From Macrotrachela quadricornifera (Eukaryota > Rotifera > Eurotatoria > Philodinida > Philodinidae), in the NCBI GenBank assembly GCA_022393335.1, contig JAJEKB010020985.1, positions 376,732 through 440,731 of the forward strand: 64,000 nt of DNA, read 5' to 3'. The translations under genes and the position numbers were made by a program. Shown piece after piece: positions 10,791 through 23,574 of this stretch. Below the pieces are notes generated by a model. That model saw nothing but the letters and a program-made list of their open reading frames with translations. It had not been told where the DNA came from and did not search any database. The stretch's first letter is position 1. Each line of letters begins with the position of its first letter.

Positions 10791-13700
10791 AGAGACACTC
10801 ATTTGTAATGTGTTTTTGATAGTGATGTTGCTATTAAGGAAGTTGTTCAGGTCTGTTGAAACCCTAAGGCTTCAGGCGATCCATCAAGATGTTCTATAAA
10901 ATTTTTCTAGTATCTGTATAAGTAATCTCTTATTGAATAATCTCTACTCAAAGCGAGTGATGTGTAGTCATCCCATCCACGCAGACTGTAGACTAACCTT
11001 AATTCGGACGTATAAACGTGTTCGATTTTTGATCGTTATTTTTCAGTGTAGTAAAATCAGGTGGAGAAAAGTTATATAAGGTGTAGCACAGTGAATTCAC
11101 AAAAAAGTTTTTTTCGTATTTTTATTTCGTTTCTTGGTATTTATCGAAAAACTTTTTGTAGACTACAATACGTGTTCCTTGCTTTTTTTAATCTATTATC
11201 AATATATATTTATTCCAGCCAAGTTTCGTTCCAATATTTACCCTTAAATATTTGAAATTAGTTACATATTTAATTTGTTCATTTTCGTATTATAAATGAG
11301 GTCTTAATAGTGTAACTGCACTATGTATCAGCATAACTTTCGTTTTTTCGATATTTACAGGTAGAATATGATTATCTGCAAATTTATCTAGTGCTTTCAT
11401 AACATATTTAACTTGTTCTTCTAAATATATTGTATTTTCTGATAGGTTTTTTTCAATGCCACCGTTAACAACTAACATCAGGTCGTAAGCATATAAATGA
11501 GAGACAATATGAGGAAAGTAAGAAGATATATAAGCGGAACAATAATGTATCATGTATCAACTCCTAACGGGTTCCCACATACGTTTCAAACGTCTAGGAT
11601 TCAGTCTCTCCGTGACTTATAGATATGGATCGATTTTATAACCAATTAAATATTCATCGTGTCAGATCTTCCGGCATATTTAGTTTTTGAAACGTATTTA
11701 TTAGCGCAGAATACAAGACTCTATCAAATGCAGTTTTAAAATCTATAAATATTGCTAATGCAGAACGATTGGAAGCAGCTACAATCAGTGGAATATCTTT
11801 TACGAGAGAGATGATTCTTGTTTGTAGCCACCTATGAGCTGTGAAACCTGATTGTTTGTGGATATGAATGCCTTTTTCATCACATCATTTCTCAATTCTC
11901 TCTATTACAATTCTTTCTAGCCATTCCTCAAAATTTAGAAGTAAAAAAATTGAACGAAGACGATCTACCATAAGATATTGCCCATCCTTTAATAGGCCGA
12001 TTCCTTTTGCTCTTTTACTTCTGTTAAAAAATGAAACTTTTTCTACACATTTATTAGACAATATTGTAATTAAGTTCATATATTCGGATGAGAGACGTTT
12101 TAAAAGATATGCTTATGTATTTGTGCTGTCCAAGGATTCTTTTTAGTGTAAAATTTTTTCATTGTTTTACACTTTCCTCGAATTTACTATTTTGTAATAG
12201 AATATTTGGAGTATTTTTCATTCTTTTAAAAATCCCTAGATATTCTATATGATAAAGATTATTAGTATCATAAACTGGTTATTCAAAATGTTTTTCGCAG
12301 TAATTCGCAAGTGAATTGACAATATTTTCGATTGTTTTTGATTATTCCGTTGGTTGTTGCAAAATCTCTAAAAGTTAGGGTATATGAACAAAACAAGTGT
12401 TACATATAAACATATATTATTTTCTCGTCTTTCTCTTGCATAAAAATATTCTCCCAAAACATAAAGCCATTAAAATAATCTAAAAATCTTGTTCTTCTGT
12501 ATTTTCTTTCATATTTATTCACTTTTTTAACTAACATTGCCAAACAAGGTGGCCTAAATATTCTTGTGTAATTATATTCAATACAACTATCAGATAATGG
12601 TGCTAAGAGCGATGTAAAGATTTCGAAGAATGAGTCATGATCCATATTATATACCACTGTATTCCAGTACGAAAAGAGTGCTTGTATGAAGAAATAAAAA
12701 ACCTTCTAGTTGGTCATTTTGAAAAAACTATTTTCGAATGTTGTAAAAGGAAAGAAAAATATGGTTGGGTAATGGTCTAACGTTCCTCTATCTAGAGTTT
12801 CTGCATCCCATCCATTGAAGTCTTATTCGATTGCAAAGTCAATAATAGAATTAGATCTCTTTGATCTTTGTTTCAATGAGTGTAAAGTAATGAGTCCTTG
12901 ATTTTCTCTCGATTCTTTTATCTGACTATCACTTGTGTTATTTTATTTCGTATTCCCATTCTTGATGCTTTGTGTTCAGAACTCCGAATATGATAAAGTT
13001 ATTATTATCATGTCTTTAAAAGAATTCGAAAGAAGGCATACTGTTTGGTGAAACATAAACAGCTGCAATATATATTTTTTGATTTAGAATCTCAAATTCG
13101 ATTAATAAAAAGTTTTTTGATCTATCTATCAATTTACTTTTCAATTTCTAATGTATTAACATTGCAACACCACTATAACTGTTATTGCCTTCTTGACTAT
13201 GCCAGGAATAATATGGTATATCAGGCATTATACGGATCTGTTTTCCTACTTCTGTTAGGATAAATATATGTGAAGTATGAGAAGAATTAGGAACGTTTCA
13301 GTCTGCGGGATGTGTTTAATTACGACCGAAAATTGAACTTTTGGTGTTTCATTCGCGAAAAATAGAAAAAAAGAATATCCTTCTCCTTTTGAGATTCATT
13401 GAAATGATTAACTAAATCTATATTTTCAATAGGTGAACAATATTGGAAATCGCGATTACATATTCGAGTTTACTGTTAAAATATTTAAAGACTTATCAAG
13501 AATTTCATTTTGTTTGTTTATTAATCGTTCGAGAAAGACTTCATGATTTTTGTAAGACGATCGAGTGTTATTTAAAAAAGACTTGTATTAATATTTCTTT
13601 GAGAATATCATCATAATCTGAAATTTTGTTTGTTCTTTAATTCTATTTATAACAGTATAGAAGACATTTATCGTTTTTTGACAAGCTAAAAATAATGTTC

Positions 13701-15060
13701 GATTAATCGCGTTGTTGAATTATCAACCAATTTTGATTACTTCTATTAATATATTCTTTATATTTTTATTCGATTTTATATTGTTTCTCATCGAAATTCT
13801 TCTTTTAAAGTTTTAGTTCATTATCAAGAGATTTTATTATTTCATTTATATTGAGTTGATTTGTTAATTTTGTACGTTCTATGTTGATATTTTTGATTCA
13901 TATTCCAATTTTATTAGTTGATAATGATATTCTGCTGCGCAATCTAAAGCATGTTTTGATATATGAATTGGTGTTTTATTTGCATTATAACCATTTAATG
14001 CTGATCGTTGTAATTTTCAGTTAATATTGATATTTGAATTAGTTATTGTTCTTGCTTGAATTCGGTCATGTTTATCATTAATAAAGCGTTGTTTCTTTGC
14101 CTATTTTGATTTATTTGTTGAAAATCAGCATCATCATCTTGATCGAAATTTATTACAGTATGATTTGTTGAATGACGTTTTAGTGATGATGAACTTTTGT
14201 TTTTTTTTCATTTTCATTGTATTGTTGTATTTGCTGCTGAATTTCAATTCCATCATAAACCAGATCTTTTTGCATTATGGACATATTTCTTTATGTTTCA
14301 TAACTCATGACTGATCACTTTCTTGATAAATTAATTAATTTTCCTTTTTTAAAATAATGATTAAATCAGACATGTGAATAGTCACGTGCACATATACAAT
14401 TTGTATACTTACTTAAAGTATAAGAACGAAGAAAAGATGTCTTTTCACAGTCGCATGGATGTAAAAGGTGAAAAAATTTGCCGAGCTCGTGAGAGCATGG
14501 TGAGAGCATATCTGAAATCCATTTCTCACAATGTGACTCGATGCAGAAGATTTAAAACAGTAAAAATGATAATTAACAGTTAATCATTTCCTAATATCGG
14601 TCATATATAATTCAACCTTCAAATTATCATTGATATTTTAGACATAATGTGGATATACACGTTCATTATCATCTTGTGTAACGTAAAATCTTTACATTGT
14701 CTAAATCGATGAGGTATAAAACATAGCAATGAACAACTGAAAATTGCCTTATATGAAAATGAATGATTAAGATTCATTATATATTTCTCAATTGAGTGAA
14801 ATTGGCTAAATGTGACTGAAATTTATTATGATTTTCTCTGCACGGTACTTAGATTTCGTATAAGATGGAATTGTGACATTTTCGAAATTTATGCAATTGG
14901 CCGACTTCTCTAACTGGTCTATGACTGCGTGAAATTCTAGTCTCCTTGTTCTTGTTGATTTATTAGTATTTTCATTTATTGTTCTTGTTGATATTCAATA
15001 TAATGCATCCGCCAAGTTAAATAGTTCTCTCAGTATTTTCGCAATACTTTTTCAATTTTC
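10790..15060 (-). mobile_element. Degenerate non-LTR (LINE) retrotransposon, nearly full length
   Basis: Reading the minus strand through stops and frameshifts gives the LINE order. ORF1-like sequence lies at about 15060-13400, with fragments such as LEFHAVIDQLEKSANCINFE and ALNGYNANKTPIHISKHALD. An APE-type endonuclease follows at about 13250-12700: NNSYSGVAMLIH, IYIAAVYVSPNS, FGVLNTKHQEW, and WDAETLDRGTLDHYP. The reverse transcriptase spans about 12150-11290, with LLNFEEWLERIVIERIEK, HKQSGFTAHRW, FIDFKTAFDRV (motif A) and a mutated catalytic box, AYDLM instead of YADD. A C-terminal NFKYLRVNIGTKLGWNKYI segment lies at about 11280-11180. Several in-frame stops make it inactive. The 3' end near 10790 is approximate and no poly-A tail was located. 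Confidence 0.85.
11290..12150 (-). pseudogene. Reverse transcriptase domain remnant of the LINE
   Basis: Fragments in different minus-strand frames preserve RT motifs in order: LLNFEEWLERI near 11920, HKQSGFTAHRWLQTR near 11840, FIDFKTAFDRV near 11730, and YAYDLMLVV near 11490. The catalytic YxDD is broken to Y-A-Y-D and stops intervene near 11650, so it cannot code for an active enzyme. Confidence 0.85.
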
Positions 15061-17341
15061 AACGATTCAAGTTAATTTCTTTTTGAAAAATTCTTCATCT
15101 CAAAATTTTAAAAAAAATAACGTAAATAATTTTCATTATTTAAACGATTTTTGTAGAATTGATTAGTCTAACTAGCGCAATTTTTACTTGCGAAAATTTT
15201 TAATTGACAATTTTAATTATTGAAATAATGTTGCTTTTAATTTGATTTTATCGCATTTATTAGCGTTAATAAATTTATCCAAAATCAAATAGTCCACAAG
15301 GTTTACATCTGGACCATCAAAAGCTCATAATTCTTGTTAATAAATGATGGAAAATTCTTCCAATATCATTGTTGTGTTAAATGATGTTGGTGTGTCTTTG
15401 CGTTATCGTGCTAAAAGATTTAATCGTCATCAAAAACTTTATTTCCATATATTAAATTAATAGAAAATGCTTTTTCAATATAATAAAAAAATATCTTTCT
15501 GAAGTTTATTCCATGTACGAGATATTTCTATGAATAATAACTTATAAAATAGTTTTAGAGTGATAATTTCTGCACATTTCAGTATATTCATCATAGACAA
15601 TTATAACATACAATAAGTGTATTTTCGTATGATTTTCTTTTCATTGCCATGAACTTTATAGTTATTACTTTATTAAGAATTGGATGATCTTCCTATGACA
15701 TGTACTGTTTTTTTACATCTATAGAAATTTTTGTTCAATTACACGAGAATATTATGTACGACATTCATCAGAAAGTTAATATAAATATTTATGACATTAA
15801 AGAGAATCTATAATCAATCACTAAAAATTTTCTCTTTGATGAACTTGTGAGAAATTTTGCTAAATATCTTTCATCAGCTGAAAAACACTGGGTTATGCAT
15901 TGCCAACTTTCAAGTGTTTATATATCCCACGAAAAAAAGTGGTTTTATCCCATAAGTTGCATATATTATCACTATAAAAACGTCTTTTTTTTAAACTAAC
16001 GGCCGATCTGTAATAAATGGCTAAAGTTTGTATTACATATATCTTAGTCTCTAAATACGATCTATACAGAAAAATAAGATATATCACAAAATGCAGCATG
16101 AAAAACTGTACAATTTACAAAATAAAGCTTGTTGTACTTATTTTTAAAATAACCACAAGGTTGGATGACAAAAATTCAGAACAGCAAAAATATACCATAT
16201 AGAATTTTCTCTTTTTTCTAGAAAGAAAAAGTAAACAATTAGAATAAGCTTTGGTCTTTATACTGTAGAGTGTGTCACGTTGTATCTTGTTATCTATTTT
16301 ATTTTATTTTTTAATAAAACGTGTTTTGAGAATAAAATGTGTACTGCAAAATTTAGCCACTTATTATAGATCAGTCTTTATATCTACATGTTTCCATAAA
16401 ATCAAAGAGAATGCAGTAATGTTAGCAATTTATTTTTCTTCATATATTGCTCGCATTAATGTAACAAAACACGAAAAGCTAAATGAATCCAACTGTTCAT
16501 TAATGCCATAATAAACTATTTCCATGGGATATGATGTTGAGTTTTACATCATTAGGATAAAATGACCTCAAAAGTACATGTCCTCATATATTCTGAATAG
16601 ATATGTGTAAGCAAATTTTTCACTTTGGAATATTTCCACAAAAAGCTTGTACTAACACCTTATGCGCTGATATTGCACATTTAAAGGAGGAATAGATTCA
16701 CTATGTGATCTATGTTGTATATGCTCTCTTTCAATTGATTGTTCATTAAAAACATATACTCTTATTTTTGCTTTCATCTCTCTATACACACTCTAGACAA
16801 AGAGCACTGCAGAGACTAAGAAAGTTTTGTAGATCAATGAAAGCTTCTTAAGCTCGACAACACGCCTTTCTTACAATATACAAATGTATTCCAATATATT
16901 GCCTAATGTTGGTATATTTCAACTTTGCCATTCATGATCTATAAAGTTTTTCTTTCTCGATCATCGTTTAATATATATATATATATATGAAGATGGTTTC
17001 TCTTGCTGAAAAAAGAGAATATGTGCGAGAATTCGACTTTTATTCGCGAGTAAACCGTGATGGTACATATGAATATGTAAGAATTTAAAAGTACTGTGAG
17101 AAAAGAAGATTACAATAAGTAAATGAATAGAAAATGTAATAAAAAGAAGAGACGCAACCGACAAACAAATGACACAGGCGTTCAGAAAATGCTCAAATGA
17201 AAACTAGAGAGAAAATGTAGTAGCATTAATACAATGGACTTCAAAATGAAAAATAATCTTTCGTATATGTTCAAACGTATTACATGAGAAAACAGGAATT
17301 CGTAATGGAACACAATGTCAATTGATAATCACGTTGAAAGC
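15060..17341. other. AT-rich intergenic region with a relative of the 26 kb repeat
   Basis: No real gene is seen. The segment about 16075-16130 (aaaactgtacaatttacaaa and flanks) is similar to the arm of the inverted-arm element at 26251-26685, so an old copy is likely present around 16020-16400. The end of the stretch, about 17150-17341, should be the 3' UTR of the minus-strand peptidase. Confidence 0.4.
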
Positions 17342-18430
17342 TTATTGCAGCGGTGGATTGTTCTCCACAAAATATTCATGGCTGTCAGCGTTTTCGAGTG
17401 CTATAAGAGGATTACTTTTGGCTAAAGCTTTGGCATTACTTTGACCATACGCATTATCATCAGTATCAGCTACTGCAGTAAAGTGAGATAATTCATGAAT
17501 AATCGTACCACCTTTGGAGTCGGTACCTGTTACTGGTGCATTCCAGTATGCGCCACACAAGTATATCTTATAAGGTTGGCTCGGATAAACGTAAGCAAAT
17601 GTATTCGGTTTATTAGTGCATGTACCACAGTCGAATATTATGCTTTTGCTAGTAAAGACGTCATAAATCGCGTTCAAATGGGATCTCAAGGTATTGTAAT
17701 TAGTACTGGAAAACTTACCAAACCAAGTGGTATAGCGTGACGTACCTGATGTTCGCGATACCGACACATATTGAGCGGCACTATAACCGTAATTTACTGC
17801 TGCTTGTAGTCCAGAAGTAACTGACTGTTTTTGAGTTGCCAAACAACCACTGTAACTATATGTACCCGCCTTTCCTTCCAAATTGGTTTGGGCACTTGTT
17901 TCAGCGAGTGCATTGCGACGACCTACGACGAATACTGAGGTTGAATCAGACTGTAAAATATCTCCATTGACGGCAACAGATGGTGTACCATCAGATCGTC
18001 GTCTACGAGATGATGTGACTAGTGTAGGACCAGCATATGCCTTAAATTTAATAGTGTAATTGCCAGTCTCATTCATGTTATACACTGAAGATAAGTTAAC
18101 ACGAGTGCTCACATCTGCACCGGGCATCAGAGCAACCATTCGTGCATATGCGGATGCCGCTCGTTTCATCACAGGACCAACATATTCAACATCTTTACCA
18201 TCTCGAGTAATTTCGAAAATTTGATCGGTTAGTTCGTAGTCAGGTAGATACCAATCGTAAATGAAAGCAGGATCAGTTCCTGGGTTTTTGTAATTCAGAT
18301 CAACTTGGACTACCTGTGTCTCATTGAAATCAGAACTTATTGGAATGACACTGACAACTAAATCTTCAGCATAACCATGAGCCATAATGATAACAATTGT
18401 AATATAAGCAATAATCCATGTCTGTTGCAT
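17342..18430 (-). CDS. Secreted M35-family zinc metallopeptidase (deuterolysin / peptidyl-Lys metalloendopeptidase-like)
   Basis: A single uninterrupted exon codes 362 residues. Residues 1-21 form a signal peptide (hydrophobic IIAYITIVIIMAHGYA), so it is secreted. Residues about 22-145 are a propeptide-like beta domain ending in a basic SRRRRS stretch, a likely furin-type processing site. The catalytic domain fills the C-terminal 170 residues. It has the zinc motif IIHELSH and the aspzincin follow-up ADTDDNAYG, whose Asp is the third ligand, plus NADSHEYFVEN. Cysteines at SGC, DCGTC and YLCGAY are placed as in fungal peptidyl-Lys endopeptidases. The family is common in fungi and bacteria and rare in animals; with no intron, horizontal origin is likely but inferred. 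It lies in the left arm of an inverted duplication whose other copy starts at 63493. Confidence 0.9.
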   Translation of the reverse strand: MQQTWIIAYITIVIIMAHGYAEDLVVSVIPISSDFNETQVVQVDLNYKNPGTDPAFIYDWYLPDYELTDQIFEITRDGKDVEYVGPVMKRAASAYARMVALMPGADVSTRVNLSSVYNMNETGNYTIKFKAYAGPTLVTSSRRRRSDGTPSVAVNGDILQSDSTSVFVVGRRNALAETSAQTNLEGKAGTYSYSGCLATQKQSVTSGLQAAVNYGYSAAQYVSVSRTSGTSRYTTWFGKFSSTNYNTLRSHLNAIYDVFTSKSIIFDCGTCTNKPNTFAYVYPSQPYKIYLCGAYWNAPVTGTDSKGGTIIHELSHFTAVADTDDNAYGQSNAKALAKSNPLIALENADSHEYFVENNPPLQ

Positions 18431-19735
18431 TGTTATTGTTTGTTTTTTGTAATTTAATTATGTATGACCAATGCAATCTATGCGTCTATAGGACGTGCAA
18501 TACAATCTGTTTATCTAAAACAACAAATCAAATAGATTACTATCACAGTGAAATGATTTTTTTCAGCATATTCAAATCAAATGACAAGGAACGGTTGATC
18601 ATTCAATAGTTTCTTATATATAGTATAGATGAATTTAAAATTTATACAATTCAAAACTCATTCTTTTTCACCTTGTTCTTAATACTAATAGGAATATCAT
18701 CATTTAAAGTGAACGAGTTTACTGTTTGAATAAGATATGAAAGATTCTAATGACTATCTAATTGGAATAATTCATAATCAATAGGATCTCATTAAGATGA
18801 CTATATTTTGACACATCATCAATTCTAATATATTTCATCAAATGAAGCATACTGAAATGAATTGAGAATTCAATCAATTATTATGATTGTTTCGATGAAA
18901 CTCTGATCATCAAAATTTAATTAGTTACAAGTTTATTTGTTCCTATTTGACAATTCTAAAAGATTCATTCTAATCAGATTGATATTATCAGAAATAATCA
19001 AATCTAATGACTAATTCGACTTGATTCTTACACAATTTCATATTGTTTCAATCATAAAAATACGAAAGATTTAATCATGAAATCTTATTCTATGTTGATT
19101 TGTAATGGAAGATTCTGATGAATGTTTTTTTTTGGTATTGATAATATTAAATACGTATAAAAAAATCTACCAATCGAATTATATAACTTCTAGTAAAATA
19201 AATTCGATCAAAACTCTATGAAATCAATAAATAATATTTCAATAGAAAATACTTCATCTAACAAAATATAAGATTTCTCTTCTTCAATTTTTTAGAAAAG
19301 ATTTCTTTTTTTTTATGACATTAACTATATTATTAAAATAAAAATTTTAGAAAACTTTTCTCTACATAATAAATTCTTTCATATCCATTTAAATTCAACA
19401 ATAAAACTCAATTCAATAGTTAGCTTCAAAGAAAATATATCTAACTCACACTATGTAAAAAATATTATTGAAGTAAATATCACTTACTGAAATAATATGT
19501 ACCGTTAGTAATGAAAATAAAAATGACAACTAGAATACGTTTATTGACCTATTATCAAACTAATATTCAAATATATTTCTATATCTAATTTCTCGACAAA
19601 AAAAATTTAGAAAAACTATTCATCATTCCATACCTTGTGCTAACGAGAAAACCGTTTCGTATTCGATATGTTTACATTCTCTCAATAATCACCAAGCTTA
19701 TATAATCGATTGTCTATTTGCCCTTTTACCTTTTA
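17342..19735. repeat. Left arm of a large inverted duplication (peptidase locus)
   Basis: The reverse complement of 17342-19735 aligns with about 62398 to the window end. It covers the peptidase N-terminal half and about 1.3 kb of upstream DNA. Matching landmarks include tgtttgttttttgta at 18436-18460 against 63470-63485, the ctatctaattggaataatt block at 18755 against about 63200, and the tcattccataccttgt block near 19623 against about 62500. Similarity fades near 19735 and 62398. Identity is judged by eye at roughly 75-85 per cent, so the duplication is old or the copies have diverged fast. Confidence 0.85.
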
Positions 19736-21427
19736 TGTAAGTCATGAAAGGTAATTATTCACGTAAAAAATACCCATAATTTTTAATAAATATGAGCATG
19801 TGAAAGATACTATCGTAATGATGTCAGTGGGAAACATATTTTGATATTTTGATATTTTGATTACTAATATATGCACGCTTGGTTACATCCTCACAAAAAC
19901 AGAAACGAAAACTAACCAATATATTGACCTTGGGAAAAATATTGTCGTATTTTTTCATTTTGCAAATTGTCATGGTTGGATTAATAATCAGTTCTTGTTT
20001 TTGTTTTTGCATTAATCTTCGATAGTAAATTATTATTCGAAAGAAAAATGTCTGAATATTTTATTGTGAATGCATTAAGAAAAGGTTTTTTTATATGAAA
20101 TTTAGTGTTTTCATCAATATATAATTGTAATAATATCAAAGGAAAGAATCATTTTTTTTGAGAAAAAATATTCAAATTAAAAGAGAAATAAATATTCACA
20201 TTATTTTCTAATGTCATATTAAAAATTATTACGAATTCATTTTCTTGATAAATATGCATGATATATTTATATGTACATTAATTTCGATGATTAATTAAGT
20301 TTTACTCGATTTCCATTTAGGCACAACATTTTGTTTAGTATGATTTTTCAAAAAGATCGCTGATTTATTGATTTGATAATATAAAAAATTGAGTCATATT
20401 ATAGTCGAATAAAATGTCAAATGCTTTATATTTTTCTATTACTACAAATTTGAAGATAAATAATTTTATTTGAAAGAAGATATGTCTGTATGAAGCTCAA
20501 AAGAATATCGATTATTATTCATTTAATGTCTAAAAAATAAAAAGTTTTTTCCTATTTGATATTGATATTCATCAAGTATAATAATGAATTTGATATTGAA
20601 ATTTTTATAAAATATATGATATTTCATTCATCTTAAGAATGATTATATTTTCAATAGCTGTTTGGTTCTATTGTTGCTTAATTATAGATCAACTATTTCG
20701 ATGATGAAAATTACATTTGTAAGATTTCGTATTTTTAAAAAAGAAGATGATAATTTAAGAAATTCTATTGATCTGACAAGTGTCATAATATATCATAGAA
20801 AAATCTTTCTCTCATATACTGTTTTTCTCGTTTTCATTTCAATCGTAATGGATGAGTGACATCATTTCTTTCTAATGATACATTCTAGTGGATTATACAT
20901 TACTCATTCTTTAATATTTTTCTTTGTATGATTGATTTAATTGCACAGTATTATGAAGGTCATATTAATTTTGTTTACAATATTTTTATACGAAATATAC
21001 AGGCGTTTTCTTTCTGCCATTATGATTTCGAGAATACAAAAATATTAAAAATGCATTGATTATTAATAGTAATACTTTCAATCTTCTAATATTAAAGACA
21101 AAACTATATAAGATATGTAAGAAGACCATATATAATTTTATAGAGCAAGATTTACTCTATCAAATAAGGTGCTAGGATAAAGTAAAAATTTGGATTTAGA
21201 ATCTTTCATTTAAAATACAAAGATATATAGATATCAAAATCTTTGAAAGTATGATCATGTTTGTCATTATTCAATATTTAATATACATTATATTTTCTTT
21301 TGCTTTCATTTTCAATTTTAAATCAATGATATACAAAAAAAACAAAACAAAAAAAAAGATGGAAACAACAATTTATTTTTTATTATTATTATTTTAATCT
21401 TGCAAACGAAACAAAATACACACACAC

Positions 21428-21468
<41 letters not shown>

Positions 21469-21803
21469 AATAAAAATGATAATAATGGATGTCTGTAACT
21501 ATTTAAAATCACAGTGATAAATACACGTCAAAGAAAAAAAGAAGAAAGAATATTCAAACTAATCATAATATTATTCTGTGGACGGAATAATAATTGCAAA
21601 TAATGTGTGTCATACAAATAATTTCAAAAAAAAAATGCATCAAACACGCACACATAGAAAAAAACATAAAGAATAATAATGCTGGACGGATAAAGAAAAA
21701 GCAAAGACAAAACTGTTCCACAAACAAAAACAGAAGAAAAAGAAAAAAGGAAGACTGCTACACAAACATTTATATACAAAAAAAAATTTTTGTTTTCTTA
21801 TTA
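19736..21803. other. AT-rich intergenic region and FOXJ1-like 3' flank
   Basis: No gene is recognised. A compound microsatellite (CA)n(TA)n(GA)n lies at about 21417-21468. The last 300 bases, rich in adenine and with several short AT runs, are probably the 3' UTR of the minus-strand factor at 21804. Confidence 0.45.
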
Positions 21804-23574
21804 TTATTTAGATAATTTTAAATCAAAAGCTGTTTCAAGTGATGGTAATATTGTTGGAGTTATACTTTCATTTGTAAGCCACCATGATGGTCGTTTTATT
21901 CCACGCCCTTTTATACTAAGAGATTGTTGTTGTTGTTGTTCTTCATCATCAAATAATGAATTAAATGTTGATTGTTTTGATGAATAATCAAAAGCATCAA
22001 ATGCACTTGGATCACCACCAGCTGCTAATGTTTCAGCTGAATATGTTAAATCTGTTAATGCTGCATTAAAATCATTAAATAAATCTTGTTCAGTTTTATT
22101 TGATAAAAGTGGTTGAACATCAATATCATTTGGTGTTTCACATAAATAAGCATCCCAATCTAATGTAACTGAATCTAATAAAAGCATATCTGTATCATCG
22201 AATTTTGTTGATATATAACTTTGTTTTGATATAATTGATGATGGTGATGTTGATGGTGTTAATATTGATGAAAAATCATTTGTATGTTGTTGATGATAAA
22301 ATGATGGAACTATTAAAGAATCTGGTGATGATATTGGAGAAAGAAAACTACTTGACGGTTGAATAGATGATGATGATGATGAATGATCAATATTTGTTAT
22401 ATGATATTGATTTTTTGATAAAATAGATGGAAGTATGGGATCTATCCATGCTTCTGATTTAATAATATTATTTAATTGTTTTATATCATTAGAATTATTT
22501 GTTGTTGATCGTTTTGATGAACGTATACGTTTAGTTATTTGTTGTTCATTTATTAAAGATTTATTTTGTGAATATTGTTGTTGTTGATAATTTGGTGATA
22601 ATTTCCAAAATCCATTTTTATTTCCAGTTTCTTTTTTCGTTCGTGAAATATTAATAAAACATGTATTTGATGATAAATTTTGTTGAATAGAATTCTAGAA
22701 GAATTTTAAATAAATAATACATTTTAGTAATTTGTTGTTTTTCTTTCAATTAAAGAAAAAAAATTTTCAAAAAAAGGAAATTGAACAAGGTCAAAAAGAA
22801 TATTAGTTTTATTAATTATTTCCGCATTTTTCTTGTCATATCAGTAACTTCCATTTCTTTTTTCTTTTTTTTTCTTAGATAGAAATAATTAAAAAAAAAT
22901 GTATATATATATGTGGGTGTGTGTTTTTTCTTTTCTCATTACTATATTTAAATATATAATAATTTAAAAAAAAAAAATACCTGCCAAGTTGATTCCATAT
23001 TTTTAAAATAAGGAAAATTATCTGTAATCCATTCATAAATCATTTGTAATGTCATTTTTTCATGACCTGAGTGTTTCATAGCTAAATATATAAGTTGAAA
23101 ATATGAATAAACCGGTTTTGCTTGAGGATTTGTTTTATATATTTTCCATTGTTCATCATTATCATTATTTATTATTAAATCATTATTATTGTCAATATCA
23201 TTTGGATAAAGAGCACCAATAGATGATGTAGATATAGAAGAATTTATTAAAATTTGTTCTTTACGCTTATTACTTATTGTATTATTTTTCAATAATGATG
23301 ATGATGATGAAGAAGAAGAAGAAGAAGACGATGATAATGATGAACAAGATGAAGATGAATTTATTGTTGGAATAGTTCGTTTTAATATATTTATATCATG
23401 TAACCAAGAAAGATTTGTTAAACTATCATCAAATGTATTAAATGTTGTTATAGTACGTGATGGTGTATTTATATTATGTGCTGTTAATATATGTGTTGTT
23501 TCAATTGATTTATTCATTTGATTATTCGATGGTGGCAATGTACAAACATTTCGTTGAATTGGCCACTGTGTCAT
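21804..23574 (-). CDS. FOXJ1-like forkhead transcription factor with atypical recognition helix
   Basis: Two exons (22981-23574 and 21804-22694) join in phase 0 and code 494 residues. The forkhead runs from about residue 153 to 232: KPVYSYFQLIYLAMKHSG, ITDNFPYFKN, TWQ, then NGFWKLSP. ITDNFxYF, TWQNSI and the N-terminal DDSLTNLSWLHDINIL at 49-64, matching the conserved DDSLTSLxWL block of FOXJ1, indicate the FOXJ1 group, the master regulator of motile ciliogenesis. In recognition helix 3 the universal Arg-His pair is replaced by Gln-Gln (NSIQQNLSSNTCF). Poly-Ser and Asn-rich linkers are typical of this genome. A possible acceptor (ttgtag) lies 7 bases before the ATG, so a 5' UTR exon is likely further up. 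It could be a diverged paralogue rather than the main FOXJ1. Confidence 0.85.

Noticed and set aside
11868..12146. 92-codon plus-strand frame
   Set aside because: Antisense shadow of the reverse transcriptase remnant on the minus strand.
17495..17740. 81-codon plus-strand frame
   Set aside because: Antisense shadow of the M35 peptidase.
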